A stretch of DNA of 11,723 nt from Wenzhouxiangella sp. (GTDB lineage: Bacteria; Pseudomonadota; Gammaproteobacteria; Xanthomonadales; Wenzhouxiangellaceae), in contig SKIE01000006.1 in the NCBI GenBank assembly GCA_007116585.1, forward strand, positions 1 through 11,723, in the 5' to 3' direction. The translations under genes were made by a program, and so were the position numbers. The first letter of the stretch is position 1. The number at the start of each line of letters is the position of its first letter. Below the pieces are notes generated by a model. The model saw nothing but the letters and a program-made list of their open reading frames with translations. It was not told the DNA's origin and did no database searches. Positions 1-7,500 of this stretch are shown here, piece after piece.

Positions 1-263
1 GAGAAGATGAACCAGATCATCCCCTGCCGGAAAGATGCGTCGACCGCGCTGTTGTAGAGGTTGGCACGTGATTCGCGAATGACTTCGGCAAACCAGCCGA
101 AGATCATCGCAAGGATGATGGCCGTCCCGATCGCAAAGAACCAGGGGCCGGTTGATCCCTGGTTGAGCCAGTTCGCGGCCCCGACCGCAAAGATGAACAT
201 GCCGACCGAGCCAACAATCGGCCACTTGGCCGTCGGTGGAACAAAGTAGCTGCCCTGTGCCAT
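1..263 (-). CDS. coxC: Cytochrome c oxidase subunit III, N-terminal part (cut by window edge)
   Basis: This is the 5' end of the gene for subunit III of the heme-copper cytochrome c oxidase, an integral inner-membrane subunit that stabilises proton pumping by subunit I. The visible 87 residues begin MAQGSYFVPPTAKWPIVGS, the usual opening of proteobacterial subunit III (short soluble start, then PIVGSxGxF). Two hydrophobic helices follow (about residues 15-33 and 41-58), then the EVIRESRANLYN segment, which links to an amphipathic stretch. The start is the ATG at 261-263. A GGGAG element 11 bases upstream on the minus strand fits a ribosome site. It lies 54 bases after the ctaG stop, as last visible gene of the operon. 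The rest, including the large C-terminal helix bundle, lies beyond the left edge, so intactness cannot be judged. Identification rests on sequence resemblance plus operon position; I am confident. Confidence 0.93.
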   Translation of the reverse strand, partial: MAQGSYFVPPTAKWPIVGSVGMFIFAVGAANWLNQGSTGPWFFAIGTAIILAMIFGWFAEVIRESRANLYNSAVDASFRQGMIWFIF

Positions 264-317
264 CAGATTTGAGACTCCCTGATTGTTCTGGTTGTGGCCG
301 TTTTAGCGGTGACGATG

Positions 318-875
318 TTAGTTGACCGCAGCGAGTACCGCCGTGGCTTCGTCATTTTTGTAAATAATATAAGAAAGGGTCACCAGACTGGTACCGCTAG
401 GCAGGTTGGGATCGACAATGAACCGAACCGGCATGTCACGGGACTCGCCCGGACCCAGCAACTGCTCGGTAAAGCAGAAACACTCGGTCTTGTTGAAGAA
501 CAGGGAGGCGCGTCCCGGAGACACGCTGGGTACAGCCTGCGCGACGACCGGATACTCGGATCGGTTGTAGGCCACGTACATGGTTTCGTAAAGCTTGCCG
601 GGGTGAACCTCCATCATGCGTTCGGTCGGCTCGAAGCGCCACGGCAGCGCCGAGTTGACGGTTGCGTCAAAGTGTACGGTCACGGTTCGAGACAGATCTG
701 GTTCGGCGCTCAAGATCTCGACCTCGGCCGCCTCACCCGTCCTCCCGCCAATGCCGGTGATTTCGCAGAACTTGTCGTACAGCGGTACGAGGAGGTAGCC
801 GAACCCGAACATGCCAACGGCAAGAAGGGTCAGGAACCCAGCGGTTTTGAGCGGCTTGCGGGTTGTTTCACTCAT
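318..875 (-). CDS. ctaG: Cytochrome c oxidase assembly protein CtaG/Cox11
   Basis: CtaG/Cox11 is a membrane-anchored periplasmic copper chaperone that delivers copper to the CuB site of oxidase subunit I. The 185-residue product has a short cytoplasmic start and one transmembrane helix (about residues 11-31), followed by the family hallmark YDKFCEITG with a conserved Cys37. The periplasmic immunoglobulin-like domain carries the copper-binding CFCF motif at residues 132-135 inside FFNKTECFCFTEQ. Length and motifs match the family, so the protein looks complete and functional. The ATG start at 873-875 overlaps the stop of the upstream 46-residue gene (ATGA), and there is no good ribosome site before it, so translation is probably coupled. 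It sits between subunits I and III, the standard place for this gene in proteobacteria. Confidence 0.96.
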   Translation of the reverse strand: MSETTRKPLKTAGFLTLLAVGMFGFGYLLVPLYDKFCEITGIGGRTGEAAEVEILSAEPDLSRTVTVHFDATVNSALPWRFEPTERMMEVHPGKLYETMYVAYNRSEYPVVAQAVPSVSPGRASLFFNKTECFCFTEQLLGPGESRDMPVRFIVDPNLPSGTSLVTLSYIIYKNDEATAVLAAVN

Positions 876-1012
876 GCAAAATAATTGAAGGCAGCGCGGC
901 CGATAAAAAAGAGATAAATCACGAGCACGACGACGGCCAGCACCAGGGCGGTGCGGACGATGCCGCGCCGCCGGTCCTTGTGAATCTGGGTCTTGGGCTC
1001 TCCGAGTCGCAC
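872..1012 (-). CDS. Small single-helix membrane protein of the cytochrome oxidase operon
   Basis: This 46-residue gene fills the space between ctaD and ctaG. It opens with GTG (1010-1012), four bases after the ctaD stop, and its TGA overlaps the ctaG ATG. An in-frame stop just upstream leaves GTG as the only usable start. The product has a basic N-terminal part (HKDRRRGIVR, residues 11-20), then one hydrophobic helix (about residues 21-38) ending IYLFFIG, and a short tail. The positive charges predict an N-in orientation. Small proteins of this shape occur at this spot in many beta- and gammaproteobacterial oxidase operons, some annotated as cytochrome oxidase small assembly proteins. That assignment is by position and topology, not by a conserved motif. 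It could serve in assembly of subunit I or in coupling translation of ctaG. No strong ribosome site is visible. Confidence 0.72.
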   Translation of the reverse strand: MRLGEPKTQIHKDRRRGIVRTALVLAVVVLVIYLFFIGRAAFNYFA

Positions 1013-1016
1013 GAGA

Positions 1017-2639
1017 TCAAGTCAGCTTGTCGCGATGGACGGCGACATTGTCTTCGACCAGCGGCGGCGTGTCGAAGGTATGCAGCGGGGCCGGAGAGGG
1101 GACCGTCCATTCCAGACCGCGCGCGCCTTCCCACACCTGGGCGGTCGCCTTTTCGCCGCCGCGGGCGCACTTCCAGATGATGTAGGCGAACAACAGCTGG
1201 CCGAAGCCGAACATGAAACCGCCGATGGAGGAGATCATGTTGAACTCGGCGAACTGGACCGAATAGTCGGGAATACGGCGCGGCATGCCTGCCAGGCCAA
1301 GATAGTGCTGCGGGAAGAACAGCACGTTGACCCAGATCGTCGACCACCAGAAGTGAATCTTGCCCAGCTTCTCGTCATACATGTATCCGGTCCACTTGGG
1401 CAGCCAGTAGTACACGGCGGCCATGATGGCATATACGGCGCCGGTCACAAGAACGTAGTGAAAGTGGGCTACCACGAAGTAGCTGTCGTGGTACTGGAAG
1501 TTGGCCGGCACGATGGCCAGCATCACGCCCGACAACCCCCCGATGGTGAACAGCACGACGAAGCCCAGGGCAAACAACATCGGCGTTTCGAAGCTCATTG
1601 AGCCACGCCACATGGTGGCAATCCAGTTGAAGATCTTGATCCCGGTCGGCACTGCGATGACCATCGTCGCGTACATGAAAAACAGCATGGCCCCGAGCGG
1701 CATGCCGACCGTGAACATGTGGTGGGCCCACACGATGAAGGAGAGAAATGCAATCGATGCGGTGGCGTAAACCATTGAGGTGTATCCGAACAGCGGCTTG
1801 CGCGAAAACGTGGGGATGATCTCCGAGACGATGCCGAAGGCCGGCAGGATCATGATGTAGACCTCGGGATGGCCGAAGAACCAGAAAATATGCTGGTACA
1901 GCACCGGGTCACCGCCACCGGCGGCATCAAAGAAGCTGGTGCCGAAGAAGCGGTCGGTCAGAAGCATGGTCACGGCACCGGCCAGTACGGGCATGACCGC
2001 GATCAGCAGGAACGCCGTGATCAGCCACGTCCAGACGAACATCGGCATGCGCAGCAAGGTCATGCCGGGGGCGCGCATGTTGAGAATCGTGGCGATGATG
2101 TTGATCGCGCCCATGATGGATGAGATACCCATCAGGTGAATGGCAAGGATGATGAAGGCCAGGCTGTTGCCGCCCTGCAGCGACAGCGGCGGATACAGCG
2201 TCCAGCCTGATGACGGAGCACCGGAGGGCATGAACAGGGTGGCCAGAAGCAGAGAGAATGCGAACGGCAGAATCCAGAACGACCAGTTGTTCATGCGCGG
2301 CAAGGCCATGTCGGGTGCGCCGATCATCATCGGCACCATCCAGTTGGCCAGGCCAACGAATGCAGGCATGACCGCGCCGAAAATCATCACCAGCGCGTGC
2401 ATGGTCGTCATCTGGTTGAAAAACTCCGGATTGACCAGCTGCAGACCGGGGGCGAACAGTTCCGCGCGGATGACCAGCGCCATCGCCCCGCCGACAAAGA
2501 ACATCACCAGGGAGAACAGCAGGTACAGCGTGCCGAGTTCCTTGTGGTTGGTGGAAAACAGCCAGCGCGCGAGACCTGTGGGGTGGTCGCCGTGATGATG
2601 ATCGTGAGAATCGTCGTGATGCGTGCTTGCAGAAGACAT
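1017..2639 (-). CDS. ctaD: Cytochrome c oxidase subunit I (aa3-type, A1 heme-copper oxidase)
   Basis: Catalytic subunit that reduces oxygen to water at the heme a3-CuB centre and pumps protons across the inner membrane. The 540-residue protein shows all key ligands: His81 and His394 for heme a, His392 for heme a3, and His257, His306 and His307 for CuB, with Tyr261 placed for the His-Tyr cross-link. Glu259 in GHPEVYI marks the A1 class. The D-channel entrance (Asp110, Asn117 in [11 protein letters not shown]) and K-channel residues (Thr332, Lys335 in PTGIKIFNW) are present, so a normal pumping enzyme is expected. GMPRRIPDY (451-459) carries the arginine pair that contacts heme propionates. About 12 helices are visible. 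The N-terminus is rich in histidine (seven in residues 7-19). The ATG at 2637-2639 follows an AGGA ribosome site. It lies 63 bases after coxB, the usual order. Confidence 0.98.
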   Translation of the reverse strand: MSSASTHHDDSHDHHHGDHPTGLARWLFSTNHKELGTLYLLFSLVMFFVGGAMALVIRAELFAPGLQLVNPEFFNQMTTMHALVMIFGAVMPAFVGLANWMVPMMIGAPDMALPRMNNWSFWILPFAFSLLLATLFMPSGAPSSGWTLYPPLSLQGGNSLAFIILAIHLMGISSIMGAINIIATILNMRAPGMTLLRMPMFVWTWLITAFLLIAVMPVLAGAVTMLLTDRFFGTSFFDAAGGGDPVLYQHIFWFFGHPEVYIMILPAFGIVSEIIPTFSRKPLFGYTSMVYATASIAFLSFIVWAHHMFTVGMPLGAMLFFMYATMVIAVPTGIKIFNWIATMWRGSMSFETPMLFALGFVVLFTIGGLSGVMLAIVPANFQYHDSYFVVAHFHYVLVTGAVYAIMAAVYYWLPKWTGYMYDEKLGKIHFWWSTIWVNVLFFPQHYLGLAGMPRRIPDYSVQFAEFNMISSIGGFMFGFGQLLFAYIIWKCARGGEKATAQVWEGARGLEWTVPSPAPLHTFDTPPLVEDNVAVHRDKLT

Positions 2640-2702
2640 GCTTGGTTCCTGTGCTTGAATTTCTATCGCCGATGCTTGTTGACGTCGGGGCTATCGATGC
2701 AA

Positions 2703-3845
2703 TCAGCCCCGATCAAGATCGGCCACGGTTGAAGGCTGAATGACTTCACCCTGTTCATCAGACCAGGCATTGCGGGCAAACGTCAGGGCTGCCGCAATGT
2801 CCTGGGGCTGCAGACGCTCCCGGAAGCCGGTCATGGCGGTGCCTTCGCGACCGTTCATGACGGTATAGAGATGGGTTTCGAGGTCACCGGTGGGGACACC
2901 CTCGCGCACCAGGGCAGGGAAGGCGGGTTCGATGCCCGAACCGTCCGCCTGATGACAGGACGCACACTGCGCCTGGTAGATGCGAGAGCCGTGGTTCATC
3001 AATTCCTCCCGCGTCCACAGGCGGGCCGCGTCGTGGGCCGCATCCGCCAGCTCCTGGCGTTGCCCGGCAACCCATTCCGCAAAGGCCTCGCGCGAGACCG
3101 CTTCGACGACAATGGGCATGAAGCCGTGGTCAGCCCCGCACAATTCGGCGCACTGGCCGCGATAGACGCCTTCGTCCTCGATCAGGGTCCAGGCTTCATT
3201 GATCATGCCGGGAATGGCGTCGCGCTTCCAGCCCAGGTCCGGCACCCACCACGAATGGATCACGTCATCGGCCGTCAGCAGAAAGCGGATCCGGGTGTCA
3301 ACCGGTACCACCAAACGGTTGTCGACCTCCAGCAGGTAATTCTCGACGTCACGCGGGTTGATGCCTGACCCGAGCTGGCGCGCGCGGTTGCTTTCACGAT
3401 CCAGCGCGGAGAAGAAGCTGATGTCGTCTTCGATGTACTCGTACTTCCACAGCCACTGATAGCCGGTGATCTTGATGTTCATTTCGGCACCGGCCGTGTT
3501 CTCCATGTCGATCAGCACCCGGGTGGCGGGCACGGCCATCACGACCAGGATCAGCACCGGTATGGCGGTCCAGATGATTTCAGCCTTGGTCGAGTGGGAA
3601 AACCTGGCCGCCTGATAGCCCTTGGAGCGCCGATGAAGCACAATCGAGGTAAACATGGCGGTAAAGACCAGCACCCCGATGACCGTCACGATGCCCAGCA
3701 CGATGTTGTGCAGCTGGTAGACGTCCTGCGCGTAGGCCGTTACACCACGGGGCATGTTATCCCCTACGGCGAACACGCCCCAGGTGATCACACTGATGAC
3801 CGCCAGAACGGCAATCGCCACGATCAGTTCGTTGGTTCTTTTCAT
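2703..3845 (-). CDS. coxB: Cytochrome c oxidase subunit II with fused C-terminal cytochrome c domain (caa3-like)
   Basis: Subunit II accepts electrons from cytochrome c through the binuclear CuA centre and passes them to heme a. The 380-residue product starts MKRTNELIVAIAVL with a signal-peptide-like helix (7-27), then two membrane helices (about 48-70 and 89-108), and a periplasmic cupredoxin domain. CuA ligands are visible: His197 (IHSWWVPDLG), Cys232, Glu234, Cys236, His240 and Met243 (QCAELCGADHGFM). A cytochrome c domain follows, with CASCH at 294-298 and Met338 as likely sixth heme ligand, making this a caa3-type subunit that carries its own electron carrier. The reading frame stays open 69 codons upstream, but that part overlaps DUF2244 in another frame. 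The ATG at 3843-3845 gives the usual family N-terminus and sits behind purine-rich GTAGTTTGAGG. It is 26 bases after the DUF2244 gene. Confidence 0.96.
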   Translation of the reverse strand: MKRTNELIVAIAVLAVISVITWGVFAVGDNMPRGVTAYAQDVYQLHNIVLGIVTVIGVLVFTAMFTSIVLHRRSKGYQAARFSHSTKAEIIWTAIPVLILVVMAVPATRVLIDMENTAGAEMNIKITGYQWLWKYEYIEDDISFFSALDRESNRARQLGSGINPRDVENYLLEVDNRLVVPVDTRIRFLLTADDVIHSWWVPDLGWKRDAIPGMINEAWTLIEDEGVYRGQCAELCGADHGFMPIVVEAVSREAFAEWVAGQRQELADAAHDAARLWTREELMNHGSRIYQAQCASCHQADGSGIEPAFPALVREGVPTGDLETHLYTVMNGREGTAMTGFRERLQPQDIAAALTFARNAWSDEQGEVIQPSTVADLDRG

Positions 3846-3871
3846 CCTCAAACTACCTGCTTGTCGATTTT

Positions 3872-4363
3872 TCAGCCGCGCCAGGCACTGTGCGGGCGCA
3901 ACGCATGATTGAGCATCTCGGCCAGCTGGGCGCGCTCGTTGACCGGCAGGAAAGCGCCAATCTCCTGGCGACGACCCTGGCTGACAATGAAGACTCTGAC
4001 TTCCGAGAACCGTCCTTCTTCGGTCTGGACGCGCGACCAGGCAACCGGCCATTCGGTCTTCCGCTGCTGTCCTGCGCGGTAGTGCCGCACGACCAGTTTA
4101 TCGTCCGCGATCTGCAGTTCTTCCCGGGCCCAGTTGCCGCGCCAGGCGCTGCGGAAGCACAGACCGACGACCAGCAGGTGTAAAACGGCAGCGAGAAGGA
4201 TGGGCCACAGCCCCATCATGACCGGCCAGGCCACGACGAGCAAGCAGAGCACGCAGATGCCGCCGAAGACCGCCATCAACCGATCCAACGACATGGAGAG
4301 GTTGGATTTCGCCTCGATGACGACATTTTCCCTTTCGGATTCAGTCGGTTGCAGAGCGATCAT
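3872..4363 (-). CDS. DUF2244 integral membrane protein, first gene of the oxidase operon
   Basis: A 163-residue protein that I assign to the DUF2244 family, commonly found beside or within proteobacterial cytochrome oxidase loci. It has a soluble N-terminal stretch (1-25), two adjacent membrane helices (about 29-49 and 52-70), and a C-terminal cytoplasmic-type beta-rich domain. The NWAREELQIADDKLVV segment (77-92), a central WSRVQ element and the terminal pattern IGAFLPVNERAQLAEMLNHAL (136-156, split by charged residues) fit the family. The molecular function is unknown; the location suggests a role in oxidase assembly or stability. The ATG at 4361-4363 is the first start downstream of the candidate promoter and gives a leader of about 30 bases. 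No strong ribosome site precedes it. The gene ends 26 bases before coxB, so co-transcription is likely. Confidence 0.85.
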   Translation of the reverse strand: MIALQPTESERENVVIEAKSNLSMSLDRLMAVFGGICVLCLLVVAWPVMMGLWPILLAAVLHLLVVGLCFRSAWRGNWAREELQIADDKLVVRHYRAGQQRKTEWPVAWSRVQTEEGRFSEVRVFIVSQGRRQEIGAFLPVNERAQLAEMLNHALRPHSAWRG

Positions 4364-4401
4364 GGCCGGTCAGAAGGCGGTTCCGGAATCACGAGACGCG
4401 T

Positions 4402-4430
4402 ATTGTAGCCGAGGCCGGAGTTTCCGGCTA
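4402..4430 (-). promoter_or_regulatory. Candidate sigma-70 promoter of the oxidase operon
   Basis: On the minus strand TACAAT (plus 4402-4407) matches the -10 consensus at five of six bases. At 17 bases spacing, TAGCCG (4425-4430) is a weak -35 element (three of six). Transcription would start near 4395, giving a leader of about 30 bases before DUF2244. A good -10 with a poor -35 is typical of activator-dependent promoters, which fits the symmetric elements upstream. This is inference from sequence alone. Confidence 0.4.
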
Positions 4431-4431
4431 C
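4405..4431. repeat. Inverted repeat overlapping the candidate oxidase promoter
   Basis: GTAGCC (4405-4410) and GGCTAC (4426-4431) are perfect inverted 6-base arms with 15 bases between them; an inner CCGGA/TCCGG pair adds more symmetry. The repeat spans the -35/-10 spacer of the candidate minus-strand promoter and touches the -10 box, where a repressor operator would be placed. It has no T-tract, so a terminator is unlikely. Its function is unproven. Confidence 0.4.
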
Positions 4432-4452
4432 GCGTTTTGTTCATGTTCGTCG

Positions 4453-4466
4453 TTGACCCAGATCAA
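4453..4466. promoter_or_regulatory. FNR/Anr-like binding site (one mismatch)
   Basis: TTGAC-CCAG-ATCAA matches the FNR/Anr/Dnr consensus TTGAT-N4-ATCAA in nine of ten defined bases, with the correct four-base spacer. FNR-family proteins sense loss of oxygen (or nitric oxide) and control terminal oxidase genes in many proteobacteria. The centre is about 64 bases upstream of the inferred oxidase transcription start, close to a class I activator position. The site could also act on putA. A single such match can arise by chance. Confidence 0.42.
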
Positions 4467-4469
4467 AAA

Positions 4470-4484
4470 AAGTGAAGTTCACTT
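4470..4484. repeat. 15-base palindrome, possible operator
   Basis: AAGTGAA-G-TTCACTT is a perfect 7-base inverted repeat around a single central base. It begins three bases after the FNR-like box. A further copy of the arm in the context GCAAGTG at 4513-4519 is inverted relative to CACTTGC at 4480-4486. Perfect odd-length palindromes of this size in a divergent intergenic region suit a dimeric repressor or activator. I cannot name the protein. Confidence 0.38.
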
Positions 4485-4564
4485 GCGCATCGGACCGTAG
4501 CGGACGCGTCGTGCAAGTGCCCCTGCGTTACACTGCGAGGCTTCGAATTATCTCAATCCAAGCA

Positions 4565-7500
4565 ATGTTCATCAGAGCAAACGCTGACACACCCGATCAG
4601 GTGACCGAGGCACTTGACGCAGCCTGGTCCCTCGATGAAGCTGAACATGTTGCCCGCTTGCTGAGCCAGACAGGGCTTGATCTGTCGGCCCGTGAACACA
4701 TTTACCGGGAGGCCGTGAGCCTGGTCGAGCGCGTGCGGGAGCGCAGCCGTGATGCAGGCGCCATGGAAGCGTTCATGCGTGAATATGACCTGTCGTCCGA
4801 AGAAGGCGTGGTGCTCATGTGCCTGGCTGAGGCGCTGTTGCGCATTCCGGATGCCGAAACCGCAGAGAAACTGATCTCCGACAAGCTTTCCGACGCCGAC
4901 TGGGAGTCTCACCTGGGCAAAAGCGGTTCGCTGTTCGTCAACGCCTCGACCTGGGGCCTGATGCTGACCGGGCGCCTGGTCAAGGTTCGCGAATCGACCG
5001 AAAGGAACCTGAGCTCGACCCTGGCCAGGATCGCCAACCGGTCGGGTGAGCCGGTGGTCCGCCTGGCCATCCGCCAGGCCATGCGCATCATGGGCCATCA
5101 ATACGTGATGGGGCGCTCGATCGAGGCGGCGCTGGCGCGCTCGGCGCGGCGTGCCAACCGCATGTTCCGCTACTCTTTTGACATGCTCGGCGAGGCGGCG
5201 CTGACGGCGGCCGATGCGGAGCGCTATCGCAGCGCTTATGAACAGGCGATTCGCGCCATCGGGTCGACCACCGATGAAGGCACCGACGTCTTCGAGTTGC
5301 CCAGCATCTCGGTCAAGCTCTCAGCCCTCCATCCGCGCTATGAGCATGCCCGCGCCGATCAGGTGCTGGAAGAAATGGTGCCCTCACTGCTGGGTCTGGC
5401 GCGGCTGGCACGTCAACAGGGGATCGCGCTGACGGTTGACGCCGAGGAGTCAGAGCGGCTGCAGTTGTCCCTGCAGGTCTTTGAGCGTGTCCTTGCAGAC
5501 CGTGAACTGGCAGGGTGGGACGGCTTTGGCCTGGCCCTGCAGGCCTACCAGAAGCGGGCCTGGGCGGCGATTGACTGGCTGGCTGACCGCGCCCGTCGCT
5601 GCAACCACCGGATTCCGGTGCGCCTGGTCAAGGGCGCGTACTGGGACACCGAAATCAAGCACGCCCAGATCGAAGGGCTGGCGGACTACCCGGTATTCAG
5701 CCGCAAGTGCAACACCGACCTTTCTTACCTGGCCTGCGTACGCAAGCTGCTGGCGGCACCCGACTGCTTTTACCCGCAGTTTGCGACCCACAATGCCCAC
5801 ACCATCGTGGCCATCGCCGAAATGGCCGGCGAGCGGCGCGACTTCGAATACCAGCGACTGCACGGCATGGGTCAGGAACTGTATGCCGAGGTCATGGAGC
5901 ATGCCGATTTCAACGGGGCCTGCCGGGTCTATGCGCCGGTCGGAGACCACAAGGACCTGCTGCCCTACCTGGTGCGCCGACTGCTGGAGAACGGGGCCAA
6001 CACTTCTTTTGTCAATCGCATCGTGGACGAAAAGCTGCCGCCGGAGCAGGTGGTTGATGACCCGATCAGCCAGGTTGAAGCGCTGACCGAGATCCGTCAC
6101 CCCAAGATTCCGCTGCCGATCGATCTCTACGGCGACCATCGGCGCAATTCGCGCGGGATCAATTTTGCCCATGAGCAGGCTTTGGGTGAACTGCGCGAGC
6201 AGATGGAATCCGTTGGTCTGGCGCAGTGGAATTTTTGGCCGGCCGGGCAGGGTGAGCCGGCCCAGCGGTTTTCACCGGCCGACCGGTCTGACTGCGTTGG
6301 CGGCCTGCGCTGGTCGAGCGCCGATGATGCGAGCCAAGCCGTTGGGCGGGCCGCTGCCGCGCAACCAGCCTGGGATCAGGCCGGTGCCCAACGACGGGCC
6401 GAAATGATCGAACGCTTTGCAGATGCACTGGAGGCCCACCGGGCCGAGATGATGGCGCTGTGCGCGCGGGAAGCCGGCAAGACCCTGCTCGACGGCATTG
6501 CCGAGGTCCGCGAAGCAGTCGATTTCTGTCGCTACTACGCCCGCATCGCACGCGACCAGTTCGCTGACCCGACCGCTTTGCCCGGACCAACCGGTGAATC
6601 CAACGAGTTGCGTCTTCACGGTCGCGGTGTGTTCGTGTGTATCAGCCCGTGGAATTTCCCGCTCGCCATTTTTTCCGGCCAGATTGTTGCGGCGCTGGTC
6701 ACCGGCAACGCGGTGGTGGCCAAACCGGCCGAGCAAACGCCGCTGATCGCCCTGCGCGCGGTGGAGTTGTTGCACGAGGCCGGCGTGCCGCGCGATGCGC
6801 TGATTTGCCTGCCGGGCGATGGCGCGGTGGGCGCGGCCCTGACCCGGGACCCGCGCATTGCCGGAGTGGCATTCACCGGCTCGACCGACACCGCGCGCCT
6901 GATCAACCGGACCCTGGCCGACCGTGAAGGCCCGATCGTGCCGCTGATCGCCGAGACCGGCGGCCAGAACGCCATGATTGTTGACTCATCGGCGCTGCCC
7001 GAGCAGGTTGTCCGGGACGTGATCAGCTCGGCATTTCACAGCGCCGGCCAGCGCTGTTCAGCTCTGCGGGTGCTGTGCCTGCAGCGTGAGATTGCCGACC
7101 GGGTGCTGACCATGCTCAGCGGCGCGATGCAAGAGCTTAAGGTGGGGGCCCCCGGCCTGTTGGCCACCGATGTCGGACCGGTCATCGACCAGGGCCAGCT
7201 TGACGGGTTGAAATCCCACGTGGCGCGGATGGAGCGTGAGGCGCGCCCGGTGGCGCGAGCACCGCTGCCGGAGGAGCGCGCCGATGGGTTCTGGTTTGCC
7301 CCCTGCGCGTTCGAGATCGACAGCCTTGATCGTCTCGAGGGCGAGGTCTTCGGCCCGGTGCTGCACGTGCTGCGCTATCGGGCGCGTGACCTAGACAGCC
7401 TGCTTGAGGAGATCAACGCGATGGGCTACGGCCTGACGCTGGGCGTGCACAGTCGCATCGACCGGGTCCAGCAATACGTGACCGACCGGGTCAGGGTCGG

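Larger units (their letters stand above)
4364..4564. promoter_or_regulatory. Divergent intergenic control region (oxidase operon / putA)
   Basis: About 200 bases without a gene separate the minus-strand DUF2244-cox operon from plus-strand putA, so both promoters should lie here. It is less GC-rich in the middle (an A7 run at 4465-4471) and carries several symmetric elements, listed separately: a promoter-like site with an overlapping inverted repeat (4402-4431), an FNR-like box (4453-4466) and a palindrome (4470-4484). For putA, TTACACT at 4528-4534 is the best -10-like sequence but lacks a convincing -35 box, so I do not call that promoter. An alternative GTG start for putA at 4472 would place part of this region inside its coding sequence. 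Confidence 0.6.

Noticed and set aside
294..884. 196-residue open frame on the plus strand opposite ctaG
   Set aside because: It lies antisense to ctaG, which has clear family motifs; long antisense frames are expected in GC-rich coding DNA, and the product resembles nothing.
2640..2702. Repeated GCATCG-like words between coxB and ctaD on the minus strand
   Set aside because: The two copies (GCATCGATAG and GCATCGGCGATAG) are imperfect and form no stable hairpin with a T-tract; probably chance in a short intergenic spacer.
3846..4052. 69-codon upstream extension of coxB
   Set aside because: It overlaps the DUF2244 gene in another frame, and the family N-terminus begins at the ATG at 3845.
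5450..6172. Long minus-strand open frame opposite putA
   Set aside because: It lies across the conserved proline dehydrogenase domain and is a by-product of GC-rich codon use, with no recognisable protein or ribosome site.
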